Of a stretch of 64,000 nucleotides of DNA, positions 24,801 to 37,336 are shown piece after piece. How positions within the stretch are numbered: the first letter of the stretch is position 1; each line of letters starts with the position of its first letter. The DNA is from Prinsepia uniflora (taxonomy: Eukaryota > Streptophyta > Magnoliopsida > Rosales > Rosaceae), in assembly GCA_032719365.1 (NCBI GenBank), contig CM064871.1, forward strand, positions 27,749,566 through 27,813,565. Direction: 5' to 3'. The notes beneath the pieces are model-generated. The model was not told the DNA's origin. It worked only from the letters and a program-made list of their open reading frames with translations, and made no database searches. The translations under genes and the position numbers were made by a program.

Positions 24801-26195
24801 GATCATTGATGCCCAATTCCAAGACCCTATCCTATGTATCCTTCGAATTGAAGTGGAAGCAGGGGAACGACAGGATTATGCAGTTAGCAAGGATGGTGCC
24901 TTAACAAAGGAAGGAAGATTATGTGTACCTGAAGATGTAGTGTTAAAGAAGGAGATTCTAGACGAAGCCCATAGTTCAGCGTATGCTATGCATCCAGGAG
25001 GGACCAAAATGTACCGTACGCTTCGAGAACATTATTGGTGGCCAGGTATGAAACTGGAAATTGCTGAGTATGTGAGCAAATGTTTGATATGTCAGCAGGT
25101 AAAAGCTGAGAGACAGAGACCCTATGGAGCATTGCAACCGCTTCCTATCCCATAGTGGAAATGAGACCATATAACCATGGATTTTGTATTTAAACTTCCT
25201 AAGACGCCCAGAGGCCACGATGGAGTTTGGGTAATTGTGGACAGACTCACCAAGTCAGCGCATTTCTTACCTGTGAAGGAAGACTTTCAGATGACCCAGT
25301 ATGCCAGATTATTCATTAATGAGGTTATCCAGTTACACGGCACTCCTGCCTCCATTGTCTCGGATCGAGATCCACGATTTACATCCAGATTTTGGCAGAG
25401 TTTACAGGAAGCTTTTGGGACAAGATTGCAATTTAGTACGTCGTTCCACCCTCAACAGACGGACATTCGGAACAGACCATCCAGACCTTGGAAGATATGA
25501 TGAGAGCATGTGTTTTGGAATTCCAGGGTACTTGGGAGTCACATTTTCCATTGATGGAATTCGCCTACAACAATAGTTACCAAGCGAGTATTGGAATGGC
25601 ACCTTATGAAGCCTTATATGGACGACAATGCAGAACTCCTTTGTGTTGGACAGAAGTGGGTGAAAGAAAATTGTCTAGGTCCGAATTGATAGATTTGATG
25701 ACGGAGAAAGTTAAGCTCATTAGGGATAGGCTTAAGGCCGCCCAGGATCGACAAAAGAGCTACGTGGACCGTCGAATCAAAGATCTTGAATTTGCAGTTG
25801 GAGATTGGGTCTTTCTGAAGTTATCTCCTTGGAAAGGCATAGTACGATTTGGCAGGCGCGGGAAATTGAGCCCCCGTTTCATCGGGCCATATGAGATTGT
25901 TGAGAGAATTGGCCGAGTTGCTTACTGATTAGCATTACCTTCAAAGCTTTCCCGAGTTCATAATGTATTCCATGTGTCAATGCTAAGGAAATATGTGTAT
26001 GATGAGTCCCATGTGTTAGAAGAACAGCCCATTAAGCTGAGGGAAGACTTAACCTTTGAGGAACAACCTGTACAGATCTTGGATCGAAAGGATAAGGTGC
26101 TTCGCCGAAAGACAATTCCCCTCGTGAAGGTTCTTTGGAGAAATCAGAACGTGGAAGAAGCCACATGGGAACCCGAAACTCAGATGCTAGAATAG
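21821..26195 (+). pseudogene. Decayed Ty3/gypsy gag-pol polyprotein
   Basis: Gag starts at ATG 21821; its zinc knuckle CYSCGKPGHIIRNC is at 22602-22644. Next come the protease (DAGATHSF near 22879), reverse transcriptase (FIDD at 23881-23892), RNase H (YTDAS at 24322), integrase (CLICQQ at 25081, SDRDPRF near 25359) and a chromodomain-like end (about 26076-26190, KVLWRNQNVEEATWEPE). Gag and pol look like one original reading frame. It is broken by in-frame stops at 22211, 22678, 23482, 23842, 24250, 24775, 25153 and 25926 and by frame changes between 22213 and 22270 and near 25450-25490, the second at the expected place of the catalytic integrase glutamate. Most stops fit C-to-T or G-to-A changes (CAG to TAG, CGA to TGA, TGG to TGA). 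It cannot make a functional product. Confidence 0.92.
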
Positions 26196-27075
26196 TATCC
26201 ATATTTGTAACGACCCGTCCCGAATTCCGGGATTAGATTAGTAACTAATCATGATTAGTGGGGTTAATCGGTAATTAGTTGGGCAAAATCGGACGAACGA
26301 TGCAAAATGACCGTTTTGCTCCTAGTCGTGGTTAAAACGTTGACTTTTAATTTGGACGGTCAAATGGCATTTGACCGATGACCGTGACGTATTTTAGGAC
26401 GTCAAGAGTTCATAGACAGGTGGCACGTTCGATTCCGACATTCGAGGTGAAAGTTTTGACATTCGGAAGTTCAAGGGCATTTTCGTAATTCGGACGAAAA
26501 GGGGGAAAATGTTGACTTTTTGATTGACCACTAATTTTCATACAATTCGAGGATTGTTGGGTAGGTCTCGAGATGCTGAATCCGTAGACAGGCGGCATGC
26601 GTTAATCGGAGTTCGGATAACCAAGTTACGGGTCTAGAGGCGTGAGGGGCATTTTGGTAATTTGTCAAGTGAGGGCAAAATGGTAATTTGGCTGCTGCAT
26701 TTTGAAACAACCGTGGTGGTTTGCCGTGTGAGTTGTTTATTCTATTCAGTGCATTGTTTAACAAGGTTAGTGCTGTTGGGAGAATTGTTTAAGGTTGTGA
26801 GTGACATTGGTCACTGAAAAAGACTGAGGGAAACAGAGCACGGGAGGAATACTGTAATGGTTTTTGGTCTGTTTGCGGAAAATAGAATCACAGTGGGTCT
26901 GAGGGACTCCCACGGGCTGTTGGGTTGCACGGTTTGAAAACAGAGAGATTGGTGATCATTGGGAAGTCTTTGAGAGCATTTTAAGAGGAAGGAGTTGAGG
27001 AACGTGAGAGAAAACAGAATCGGGAAAAATTGGGAATTTGGAGGGAAATTTCGAAAATTAAATTGTGAGTCGAGA

Positions 27076-30000
27076 GGAGTTAAACTGAGAGTAGAAACAG
27101 TCTTCTGGGTTCACTTCGACTTCAAACATATAAGAATCGAAGGAAGTTGATCACGGTATAGCCTAGAATTGAAGTTCCAGTTTCTGGGAAATTTCGAGCT
27201 TGAGGACGACCACCTACTGGTAAGGTTTCATGAAATTGGTTACGATTTAAGTTTTGTTTAGGTCATACGAAGCTCTGTATCAATTAATTTGATAACTGAG
27301 TTTATTTGAGTAAGTTTCAAAAGTTTAGACCGTAAGTGTTTGATCTTGAGATAAATGTTGGATTAAAGGCTTGATGCGTGTAATTAGGTTTAGAACCTTA
27401 ATTGGGACTCTAACGGTGCTATTAGATGATTCAATTAAAGGATTTAAGTGGGAATTTCCAGAGATTTAACTGGGCTGTGTCGCGGGTTGAACAACCCGTT
27501 TGCAGGCTAGTCGGGTGAAGAAGGTGACATTGTAGCATTACTGTAGCAGGCGCGTGAGTTTCACGCGCAGCCACTCACGGCAGCGCGTAGGGGGCGCGTG
27601 GGGCCGATTCTCAAGGTGATTACAACACGACTTTTGTCCTATGCAATGTAACGAACATTTTAACGTTGATTTCGAATTAATAGGACACCGTTTCGATGTT
27701 GTTTCAAGGGTCCGAAGGTTTATGTTACGTTTTTAATTAACGTTTAATTCCTGGAAAATTATGGGAAATTTGTATGCTGTTATTTGAGCCCTTAACACTA
27801 AAGAATGATTTCAAACAGGATTCGAGATTTATGGAAAATGTTGAAAATTACGGGAACGCGTGCAGCGCGAAAACGAGCAATTATGGACGGTCTGTGAGTG
27901 GACTTTGGTTTTATAAAACTTATGCATGCATAACTATTTTATATCGATTACGATTGTGATTATATGATGTTGATTTGGTTATCGGTGAATTATATGGTTT
28001 CACGCATTTCGAGGCGATTTACGTGCTTGCACCTAAATCGAGGTTTTTCTAGTTTTACACTAATTTTCCATACTTATGGTTTTGGATATGATTTCATGAA
28101 ATGGTTTTGAAATTGGAAAGATAAATTCGGGCATGAGGCCCAATTGTTTTGGAAACCTCGGACTTGGAGTCCAATTGAGTTACGTAATCTGGCCGGGGGC
28201 CCAATTTGTCAGGACCCGACCCTCCTCTGTCAGGTCCCGACTCATCTAGCACGATATTGTCCTCTTTGGGCCACAACAATACTCAACGGCAAGCCTGCGC
28301 CCTCAAGGTTTTGTTTTCGGGAGCTTACGGTGCAACTTCCCAGGGGATCACCCATTATGGAATTGCACCAACCTCAACTCGCTTAACTTTGGGGTTCCAA
28401 TCCCCCCCAAAGCCACTGAGCTCCCAAAAGGCCTCATGCTAGATAGGTGTTTGCCTACACCTTTAAGGCACACCGCCATTCCCTTCCCAGACCATTCCCC
28501 CATCGCAGGAATGTGGGATTGTTCACCTTTCCCTCCAGGACACGGGTCTTACAATCCACCCCCCTTAGGGCCCAGCGTCCTCGCTGGCACACTTCCCGGT
28601 TGGGGTCTGGCTCTGATACCATTCTGTCAGGACCCGACCCTCCTCTGTCAGGTCCCGACTCATCTAGCACAATATTGTCCTCTTTGGGTCACATCAATAC
28701 TCAACGGCAAGCCTGCGCCCTCAAGGTTTTGTTTTCGGGAGCTCACGGTGCAACTTCCCAGGGGGCCACCCATCATGGAATTGCACCAGCCTCAACTCGC
28801 TTAACTTTGGGGTTCCAATCCCCCCCCAAAGCCACTTGAGCTCCCAAAAGGCCTAGTGCTAGATAGGTGTGTGCCTACACCTTTAAGGCACACCACCATT
28901 CCCTTCCCAGACTATTCCCCCTCGCAGGAATGTGGGATTGTTCACCTTTCCCTCCAGGACACGGGTCTTACACAATTGCTTTATGAAATCGGGCAAGTGG
29001 CCCAGTTATTTATAAATGTGATTTAGGGCCGTGGAACCTAAATGGATTTGAATAAATGGTTTTGGAATTGAAAATCAGATGTTTGGACTTGTGATGGTTT
29101 TATGGAAATTCCGGGCAGGGCCCTTGAGATGTTTGAAATGATTTGATAAATTATTTTCCATAAACCATCTTGATACGAGGATATGTGATGGTCTCCTCCA
29201 GGTGTCTGGGACACTGGGGAAGTCACGGTGCATTGCCTGCGAGGGGTCATTGTACAAAGCTACCAGACCGTATAGTGACTCAGGAGCAGGATTGCTATGA
29301 TTAGACGTCTGGGACGTCAGACATCTGGGATGTCAGAGATATGGACCCGGAGAGACCCCGGGCAGCAACACATTGCTTATTATTATACCTTGAGATATGA
29401 CGTCTGGGACGTCGAGTGTCTGGGAGTTAAGCTGAGAGTAGAAACAGTCTTCTGGGTTCACTTCGACTTCAACCGTACAAGAATCGAAGGAAGTTCATCA
29501 CGGTATAGCCTAGAACTAAAGTTCCAGTTTCTGGGAAATTTCGAGCTTGAGGAAAACCACCTACGGGTAAGGTTTCATGAAATTGGTTACGGTTTAAGGT
29601 TTGTTTAGGTCATACGAAGCTCCTGTATCAATTAATTTGATAACTGAGTTGATTTGAGTAAGTTTTAAAAGTTTAGACCGTGTGTTTGATCTTGAGAGAA
29701 ATGTTCGATTAAAGGCTATATGAGTGTAATTAGGTTTACAGAACCTTAATTGGGACTCTAACGGTGCTATTAGATGATTCAATTAAAGGATTTAAGAGGG
29801 AATTGCCAGAAATTTAACCGGGCTGTGTCGCGGGTTGAACAACCCGTTTGCAGGCTAGTCGGGTGAAGAAGGTGACACTGTAGCATTACTGTAGCAGGCG
29901 CATGAGTTTCACACGCAGCCACTCACGGCGGCGCGTGGGGCCGATTCTCAAGGTGAGTTCAGCACGACTTTTGTCCTATGCAATGTAACGAACATTTTAA

Positions 30001-30997
30001 CGTTGATTTCGAATTAAAAGGACACCGTTTCGATGTTGTTTCGAGGGTCCGAAGGTTATGTTACGTTTTTAATTAACGTTTAATTCCCGGAAAATTATGG
30101 GAAATTAGTATCCTGTTATTTGAGCCCTTAGTGACACTAAAGAATGATTTCGGACAGGATTCGAGATTTCTGGAAAATGTCAGAAATTACGGGAACGCGT
30201 GCAGCGCGAAAACGAGCAATTATAGACGGTATGTGAGTGGACTTTGGTTTTATAAAATTTATGCATGCATAACTATTTTATATGGATTACGATTGTGATT
30301 ATATGATGTTGATTTGGTTATCGGTGAATTATATGGTTTCACGCATTTCGAGGCGATTTATGTGCTTGCACGTAAATTGAGGTTTTTCCCGGTTTTACAC
30401 TAATTTTCCATACTTATGGTTTTAGATATGATTTCATGAAATGGTTTTGAATTTGGAAAGATAAACTCGAGCATGAGGCCCAATTATTTTGGAAACATCG
30501 GACTTGGAGTCCAATTGAGTTACGTAATCGGGCCGGGGCCCAATTGCTTTATGAAATCGGGCCAGGGGCCCAGTTATTTGTAAATGTGATTTAGGGCAGT
30601 GGACCCTAAATGGATTTGAATAAATGGTTTTGGAATTGAAAATCAGATGTTTGGACTTGTGATGGTTTTATGGAAATACCGGGCAGGGCCCTTGAGATGT
30701 TTGAAATGATTTGATAAACTATTTTCCATAAACCATCTTGATACGAGGATATGTGATGGTCTCCTCCAGGTGTCTGGGACACTGGGCAAGTCACGGTGCA
30801 TTGCCTGCGAGGGGTCATTGTACGGAGCTACCGGACCGTATAGTGACTCAGGAGCAGGATTGCTATGATTAGGCGTCTGGGACGTCAGACATCTGGGATG
30901 TTAGAGATATGGACCCCGGAGAGACCCCGGGCAGCACGCGTTGCTTATTATTATACTGTGAGATATGACGTCTTGGACGCTAGTCATCTGGGATACC
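27076..30997 (+). repeat. Tandem duplication of about 1.57 kb inside the LTR
   Basis: Copy 1 is 27076-29422 (about 1576 bp without the 766-bp Cassandra and its 5-bp duplication) and copy 2 is 29423-about 30997 (1575 bp). Both start GGAGTTAA and run through the same landmarks, including GACACCGTTTCGATGTTGTTT and the GACGTCTGGGACGTC hairpin. Confidence 0.8.
28207..28972 (-). mobile_element. Complete Cassandra TRIM element with 5S-like LTRs
   Basis: Terminal-repeat retrotransposon in miniature: LTRs at 28207-28553 and 28625-28972 (about 347 bp each) flank a 71-bp internal segment. On the minus strand the LTR begins TGTAAGACCCGTGTCC and ends GGGACCTGACA. The internal segment holds a primer site (28604-28621, complement reads TGGTATCAGAGCCAGACC) and an AAGGGGGG purine tract. 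Each LTR carries 5S-rRNA-like sequence (28329-28398 in the left one): CCAAAGTTAAGCGAG, GGGTGATCCCCTGGGAAGTT. The target duplication CAATT (28202-28206, 28973-28977) is perfect. No coding capacity, as is normal for Cassandra. Confidence 0.93.
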
Positions 30998-31555
30998 CAG
31001 GATGGTTTAAACATGTTTTTCTGGAAATGGTATTTATGGTTATTGTTTTGGGCGATGGCCCACTTGGAATTTGGAATTGGTATTCTGGATGTCGGATTTA
31101 AATAATATATGTTCGGTTTTCGGTATTCATGGTTTTGTGTAGAGACCCACATGATTTGGTCTTACGGTTTCTGGGCTAAGGCCCTAATGGTTGTTTTAGT
31201 AAATAGTGTACTTACTGGTTTTCGATGCATGCATACGTTTTAATGAAGGGCATAAATATCTTTGTGAAATATGTTTTATGAACTTATTTATTTTCGTCCA
31301 CTCATAGCCTTTGTTGTTTTTAATGCCCTTCAGGTTGATCACCGATGCGATTGCAGTAGAGACTGTGACATTGCATGCCTCCTCCATCGATCCTTGCGCA
31401 CTCTGGAAGCTCGTTGGGGGCAGTGGCTTTAGGTTATCCCTTGTCTGACACTTCGTGTTAGACGGGAGCATGACACATCCCATGGTAATTCCCGGGGGAT
31501 TGGGATGGGTCGTGTCAATATTTGTTTTCTTGAAATTTCAGGGATGAAATTTCCT

Positions 31556-31567
31556 AAGGGGGAAAGG
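31556..31567 (+). other. Polypurine tract of the gypsy element
   Basis: AAGGGGGAAAGG directly precedes the 3' LTR start at 31569; the usual plus-strand priming site. Confidence 0.8.
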
Positions 31568-32740
31568 TTGTAACGCCCCGAAAATCCAAATAATGTAAAA
31601 TAGTAAAATAATATATAAAATGTTGTTTTTACCCTTGGAAGGGTGTGGTTAAATGTTGACCTTTTTTTCGGAATACGTTTTGTACCTTTTTCGAGGACCA
31701 TTGTGTAGGTCTCGGGACGCTGAATCCGTAGACAGGTGACACGTCGAAAACGGAGCTCGGATGAAAAAGTTAAAGGTTTGTGAAGTTAAGGGGCAAAATG
31801 GTCATTTGTTATTTAAGGGTAAAATGGTAATTTGGGGCAGTCAAATGTATTTTGCGGTGCAATTGGCTGAATCGGCCATGGGGTGACTCAGGTGCATCTT
31901 TCAGTGATATTTGTCACTGGCTAATTAGCATGAGTGGCAAATTGTTGCCGTTTGACTATGGGCTAAAATCAAAACATAAACCAACATTTAAATTAACCTT
32001 CTGCACTGAGTAACAACAATAGAACAGAGAACCCAACCCACTTTGATCGATTCCCAGCAACACAAGGAAACAAGTGCAAAATTGAGTGCAAAACTAAGTG
32101 AAATTGCGAATAAGAAACGAGTGGAAAACAGAAACGAACCTAGCTGAAACCCTACTGAGAAACCCGAAAAACCACCCAAAACCATTAATGTCGAATTCGA
32201 TTTCTTAGACGGTTCTGAGTGAAATTGACTTGTCATTTAGTCTTCTGGGAGCTAAACGAATCAAACCAAATCAAATGGGAAGGAAATTGATGGAGATTTG
32301 ACGAAGAACAGACCCTGTGACATCCGTAAATTTTGGAGGTTGAGTTTGAGTAATTGGAGGTAAGCAATCTTGAAATTGGTTTTGAAGTCATGTTTAGAAT
32401 GGAAATGGGATGCTTCCTGTGTGATTAATTGATTAAAACAGCTTGAATTTGGGTAGAACCCGAGTTAGAACCCGTCGGGTATCCACTTTGAGTCGAGGAA
32501 TTTTAGGATCCATTTCATAAAATTGAGGTTCCAGATCCCTAATAAACATGGAATAGATGACAATGAGTGAAAGAATGAACAAAATCGAGGTCAAATTGAG
32601 GGAGATCTCACCGGGTCTGATCGCGGGTTCACGACCCGTTTACCAGGTAATCGGGTGAGGGAGACGTATTGTAGCACGACGCGTGGCTTTCACGCGTAGC
32701 CGCTTGCGGCGGCGCGTGAGGGCGCAGTGCTGGGATTCTG

Positions 32741-35608
32741 TGTTAGGGCCCACCCGTAATCCCCCAGGATTAGGGACTAAACCCTGCTCCGGTCTGACTT
32801 ACGCATGACACGAATGCCAGACTGACGTCTAACCTCCATGTAACACGTAAGTCGGACCAGGGATTCTCGAATCCAGCCATCCGAACTACTGTGGATCACG
32901 GGTGTGATGTCTCCGTCTCTCTCGACCAATAGCCCGCACCGCAACAACCTGGAGGGTATCGAAAACATGAAAAGACTGTGAGTGGACAAAAATAAAGTAT
33001 AAGCTTAAAAACAGTTCAATAAAACAAGTACATTATACCCTCCATGAAAAAACCAATGCATGCATATCAAACTCATGTCATAAAACCATGTACGAAAACC
33101 AAACACATTTTCCTTTTTCTCAAATCCCAGGCCTCAGCCCAAAACCATCGAAAAACCTTGTTGAAAACCATATCATATTTCCATTCACCGAACCTACTGG
33201 ATCTATCCGAGTCTTTAAACTCCCGAGTCTTTAAACTCAATCCAAGCCTCAATATAATCTGAGTCTTTAAACTCCCGAGTCTTTAAACTCCATCTGGGTC
33301 TTTAAACCCAATCCGGGCCCGTCCCCCGTCAAACATAATTCGGGTTTTTAAACCCAATAATTAGATCCAGCAAATCCAATCCAAAACCGTTTGAAAACCT
33401 TTTTCTACTTCCGAATCCGAATCCGCAATCTGATCAAGATCCCGAATCCAAACCCAGAACTCATATCCACCTCCTTTTCCAGATCCGAGTCAGCAACCAT
33501 CATTCCGTAAGCCGGCATCCGGAATAATCATTCCGAACCCAAACCCGAAAATCCACTTTCAAGTTCCAAATCGAATCCCGAATTGTCATCCGGAATTCCG
33601 ATTCAAAAACCCGAAATCACGTTTCTCAAAACCACTTTTTGAACTGGGCCTCGAAGCCCGAAGTCATTTTCCGAAATCCATTTGTAAATCATTGATATTA
33701 AATCATATTTCAAATCCCGACATCAAATCATTTAAACCAGGTTTAAATCACAACATCCATCAAAATCTCGTAAAACGTGAATTGCCGTAAATATGTCGAA
33801 AATCGTGTAAAACCGTAAATCATCAAGATCATAAAGTAAATCATAGAATCACGTATGAAAACATATTAAAACATATATGCATGCATCATAAGTTAGAAAG
33901 CAAAGTCCACTCACAGACCATTTTGGTGTATCCTCGATACGCGCGCACTTACGCCGTCTCTGGCCATCCCGCTATCATCGGCTTTCCTGACCTGTCCAAG
34001 GCCCACAACGAGGTTACGAACTACTTCACAAAAGGCCTACTCAAGTCCCATAATTTTCCCCCGAACTTCTAAGTGTACTTTAAATGGAACACTAAACCTT
34101 CGATCCTGCAGAACTAACCCGAAACGACGTCTGATTGTCCCGAAACCTATCCCAATAGATTCGTTACAACGATTAGACCAAAAACCTAGTTGACCACTTC
34201 CCCGGAAACTACCGTACGCGCCCCCACGCGCCGCCCAAAGTGGCTGTGCGTGGGCCTCACGCGCCTGCACAGGAACACTGTTCGTCTTCTTCCTCGATGG
34301 TCAGACCGGTCTGAACCGGCGTGACCGGTTCTCCGCCTTCCTGCAACCGTTTTCATTCCTTCCAAGCCCAGAAGCTTTGTTCTGTCCTAAGCAATCTATT
34401 CCCCTCAACCAAACACTATAACACGACCTCTAAACCACCTCCCTCAAGGTCGAACTAAAACCTGTCCAAACCCCTGTTTCTAAATCCGGCCACCCGTGCA
34501 ATCCCCCTTCACGGTTTCGACCTCTACAACTTCCTAAAGACATATTGAACACACTAGAACTCACCAAACACCTCGACTCAGCCCCAAAAGCCACGACTTC
34601 CAGTTTGAAACCAAACGACAAAACAGAGTAATCAGAGGGGATTCAAGAAATTATATGTTCTCCGACAGCCACCGTGAGCTCTGCTGGGTCTGCTTGACTC
34701 CCCTCAGTCCTCTCAACGCCACCACGGGTTCAATTTGACCGTTTGATCACTAGACGTGCACAACCGTGCACGGTGGTCCTCGGCTCTGTGTCCTCTGATT
34801 CCTCCTCCTTTCTCACACACACACCGCCACGCCCAATCCTCACAAATACGAGCAGAACGCTCCTTCGAACACCACAGGATCTCACAACATTCACACACTC
34901 ACCCAGTCTCTGCAATTCGATCAATTCCTCCCTCCATCTCACTCTCTGTTTTCTTCGATTGCACGGCCACACACACACACACAGCCCAAATAATTTGAAC
35001 CGTGCAACACCCTAGAACCCACTAGACACACCACACGTGTCCACAATCCCATGGCCCATCTCAAAATATCCAATCCCCATGTACACTTGTCCCAATCTGG
35101 TTTGCACGATTCCCAATGTGCAAAAAGACCAAAATGCCCCTTATGAGTCAAAATTACCATTTTACCCTTCGCCGTTCTAGACCCGTAACTTACTCGTCCT
35201 ACGTTCGATGAAAGCATGTCGCCTGTCATTGAACTCAGGACGACGAGATCTACCTAACGATCCTCGGTCTACGTCTAAAAACCTTATCGTGCGAAAAGTT
35301 AACTTTTTCCCTTTGTTTAACCAAATTACGGTAATGCCCTCAACCTTCCGAACATCATAACTTCCTTCTCGGATGTAGGAATCGGGCGTGCCACCTGTCT
35401 ACGGACTCGTGACGTCCCAAAATACGTCAAAGTTATTGATCAATGCCCAATTGACCGCCCGAATTAAAAGTCAACAATTTGCCCAAACTAGGGGCAAAAT
35501 CGTCATTCTACGCCCAAAGTCCAAAAATCACCAACTAACCACCGATTAACTCAGCTAATCCGTCACTAATCACTTCCTAAATCCTAACTTCCGGGACGGG
35601 TCGTTACA
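32741..35608 (-). mobile_element. Solo LTR nested in the gypsy 3' LTR
   Basis: It reads TGTTAGGGCCCACCCG to GGGACGGGTCGTTACA on the plus strand, with a perfect target duplication TTCTG (32736-32740, 35609-35613). The 5' LTR shows the empty site near 17129. It is the same subfamily as the solo LTR at 18021-21144. Length 2868 bp. Confidence 0.85.
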
Positions 35609-37000
35609 TTCTGACTTTGGGTCCAACATACTTGTTGATGTTCTCAATGATATGGACCTATTGGCGTTGGTTTCGGGTCAATCAGATGTGAATTTAGAGT
35701 AGTTTCGAGTACCCGAAGCGTATAGGTTACGTTTAAATAGTATTATTATATTCCGACGATTAGGTAATTCGTACATGGGGTTATATGATAACCTGGTGAC
35801 CTTATATTACTTTGTTTGACAGGCTGGAATATTCCCAGGACGTCGGAAGAGAACGAACAGCTCGAAACTGAACAATCTGGATGGTGTGTGAGTGGACTTT
35901 TGTTTTCTACCATGAATGCATGCATATATGTTTTAAATGTTTTATGATATGATTTGACATGATTTGGTTTGATTGATGTTTCGATATGATGATTTCCGGA
36001 TTTTGGGAATATTATATTATTTGACATGCTTTTGGGCACTAGTTTCGAGAAAACCTTGATATTTTTGTTTGGGCGAAGATCCGGGATTGAGATTGGTTTT
36101 GACTCGAATTATGAGTCGGGAAATTGATTTGATGAAATTGAAATGTTTTTGACTATCGTTTATGGATTTGCATGATTATGATGAAATTGATGATTATGAT
36201 GGATTTGTGGAACGTGCTTTGTGAAAGCTATGTTTCGGGCAGAGGCCCTGTTGAAACGTTTTTTAATTGATTTGACTTGATTTGAGATTTGAATGGAAAA
36301 TGAGATTACTGGATTTGGTGACTGTTCCACATATATCATCCTCTGTGATTTGATGGTCTCCTCCAGACGTCGTAGATCCTGGAGTAGTCATGACCCACTG
36401 CCTAGAGATGAGTAGCTCCGAGGGAGGCTCAGTCTCAGGAGTGTGAGATTATGATGATATCCTCCAGACGTCGTAGATCCTAGAGATGATATCACCCCAG
36501 ACGTCGTAGATCATGGGGAGGTACTCGGACATGAGACACCCGAGTTGGACGCGTTGCATTGATATCGTGACGGGTTACTTGGATATTGAGATTAGATATT
36601 GAGAATTTGTGGTATCATGATTTATTGATATTTGTGCCTAGATGCTTTATTTAATACTTGATTTATATGACTCATGTTTTATGCTATGCATGCATATTCA
36701 CAAACTTGGAGGGTAAGAATATATTTGATAAATATATTTCTAAAACTTTGTTTTTGTCCACTCACACCTTTAATGTTTTATGTACCCTCCAAGCCAGTGC
36801 ACAGGTACTGAGGCTAGTATCGAGGCAGAGGAATAAGCAGATCGTTGCGTACTCAGACATCTTGCAGAGTAGGATATTGATCCCTACTTGTAATATTACC
36901 TATGCTCTGTAAACCTGGTTGACTAGCCAAACTTGTGAGGTCAACGGTCCTGGAAAACTTAATTATCCCTTGTCTGACAATGTTTGTCGTTTGTTATGTC

Positions 37001-37003
<3 letters not shown>

Positions 37004-37038
<35 letters not shown>
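37004..37038. repeat. (TA)n microsatellite
   Basis: An uninterrupted alternating T/A tract of about 35 bp in the gypsy 3' LTR. Confidence 0.9.
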
Positions 37039-37041
<3 letters not shown>

Positions 37042-37170
37042 AGGTTACTGTTGGCATTTTAGAGTTATTGTCAGACAGGAGCAGGACCTTTCACGATTAT
37101 CGAGGGATAATCGGAATGGGTCTTGTCAATTTCCATTAATTTCCCAATATAAAACCACTAATTTAACTTT

Positions 37171-37185
37171 TGTTGAATATAAAAC
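37171..37185 (+). repeat. 15-bp direct repeat, right copy
   Basis: TGTTGAATATAAAAC, identical to 15014-15028; see the left copy. Confidence 0.55.
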
Positions 37186-37336
37186 CCAGCAAACCCTTTG
37201 TTTTTACCAACCCATTTATTAAATAAATAAAGCATAAATAGCTTAGGAGACGAAACCAAACGTTATCTTTTTGGCCACTAACAAAACAAAAAAGAGAGCT
37301 GTCCCTCATTTCCGACCTCAGGAAAAGTCAAACACA

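Larger units (their letters stand above)
26206..31517 (+). mobile_element. Solo LTR with internal duplication, nested at the 3' end of gag-pol
   Basis: It begins TGTAACGACCCGTCCC and ends GGGATGGGTCGTGTCA, with a perfect target duplication ATATT (26201-26205 and 31518-31522). It is the same family as the 3582-6858 solo LTR but 5312 bp long, because a segment is tandemly duplicated (27076-29422 and 29423-about 30997) and a Cassandra element sits in the first copy. Confidence 0.85.
16417..37128 (+). mobile_element. Ty3/gypsy chromovirus-type LTR retrotransposon (whole, with nested insertions)
   Basis: Order: 5' LTR 16417-21725, initiator-Met primer site 21729-21746, gag-pol 21821-26195, nested solo LTR 26206-31517, polypurine tract 31556-31567, 3' LTR 31569-37128. 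The LTRs begin TGTAACGCCCCGAAAATCC and end GGATGGGTCTTGTCA. Flanking 5-mers ATTTT (16412-16416) and ATTTC (37129-37133) fit a target duplication with one change. Domain order PR-RT-RNaseH-INT plus a C-terminal chromodomain-like segment places it among the chromoviruses, probably the Tekay/Del clade. It lies between the cysteine synthase and ferredoxin genes and is no longer autonomous. Confidence 0.9.
31569..37128 (+). repeat. 3' LTR of the gypsy element (with nested solo LTR)
   Basis: About 2.69 kb without the nested insert at 32741-35608. It contains a (TA)n microsatellite at 37004-37038 that is much shorter in the 5' LTR. It ends 208 bp upstream of the ferredoxin start codon, in the same orientation. 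Confidence 0.88.

Noticed and set aside
34743..35015. His/Thr/Ser-rich small protein candidates
   Set aside because: They overlap in several frames within a nested LTR, in a CA-rich stretch.
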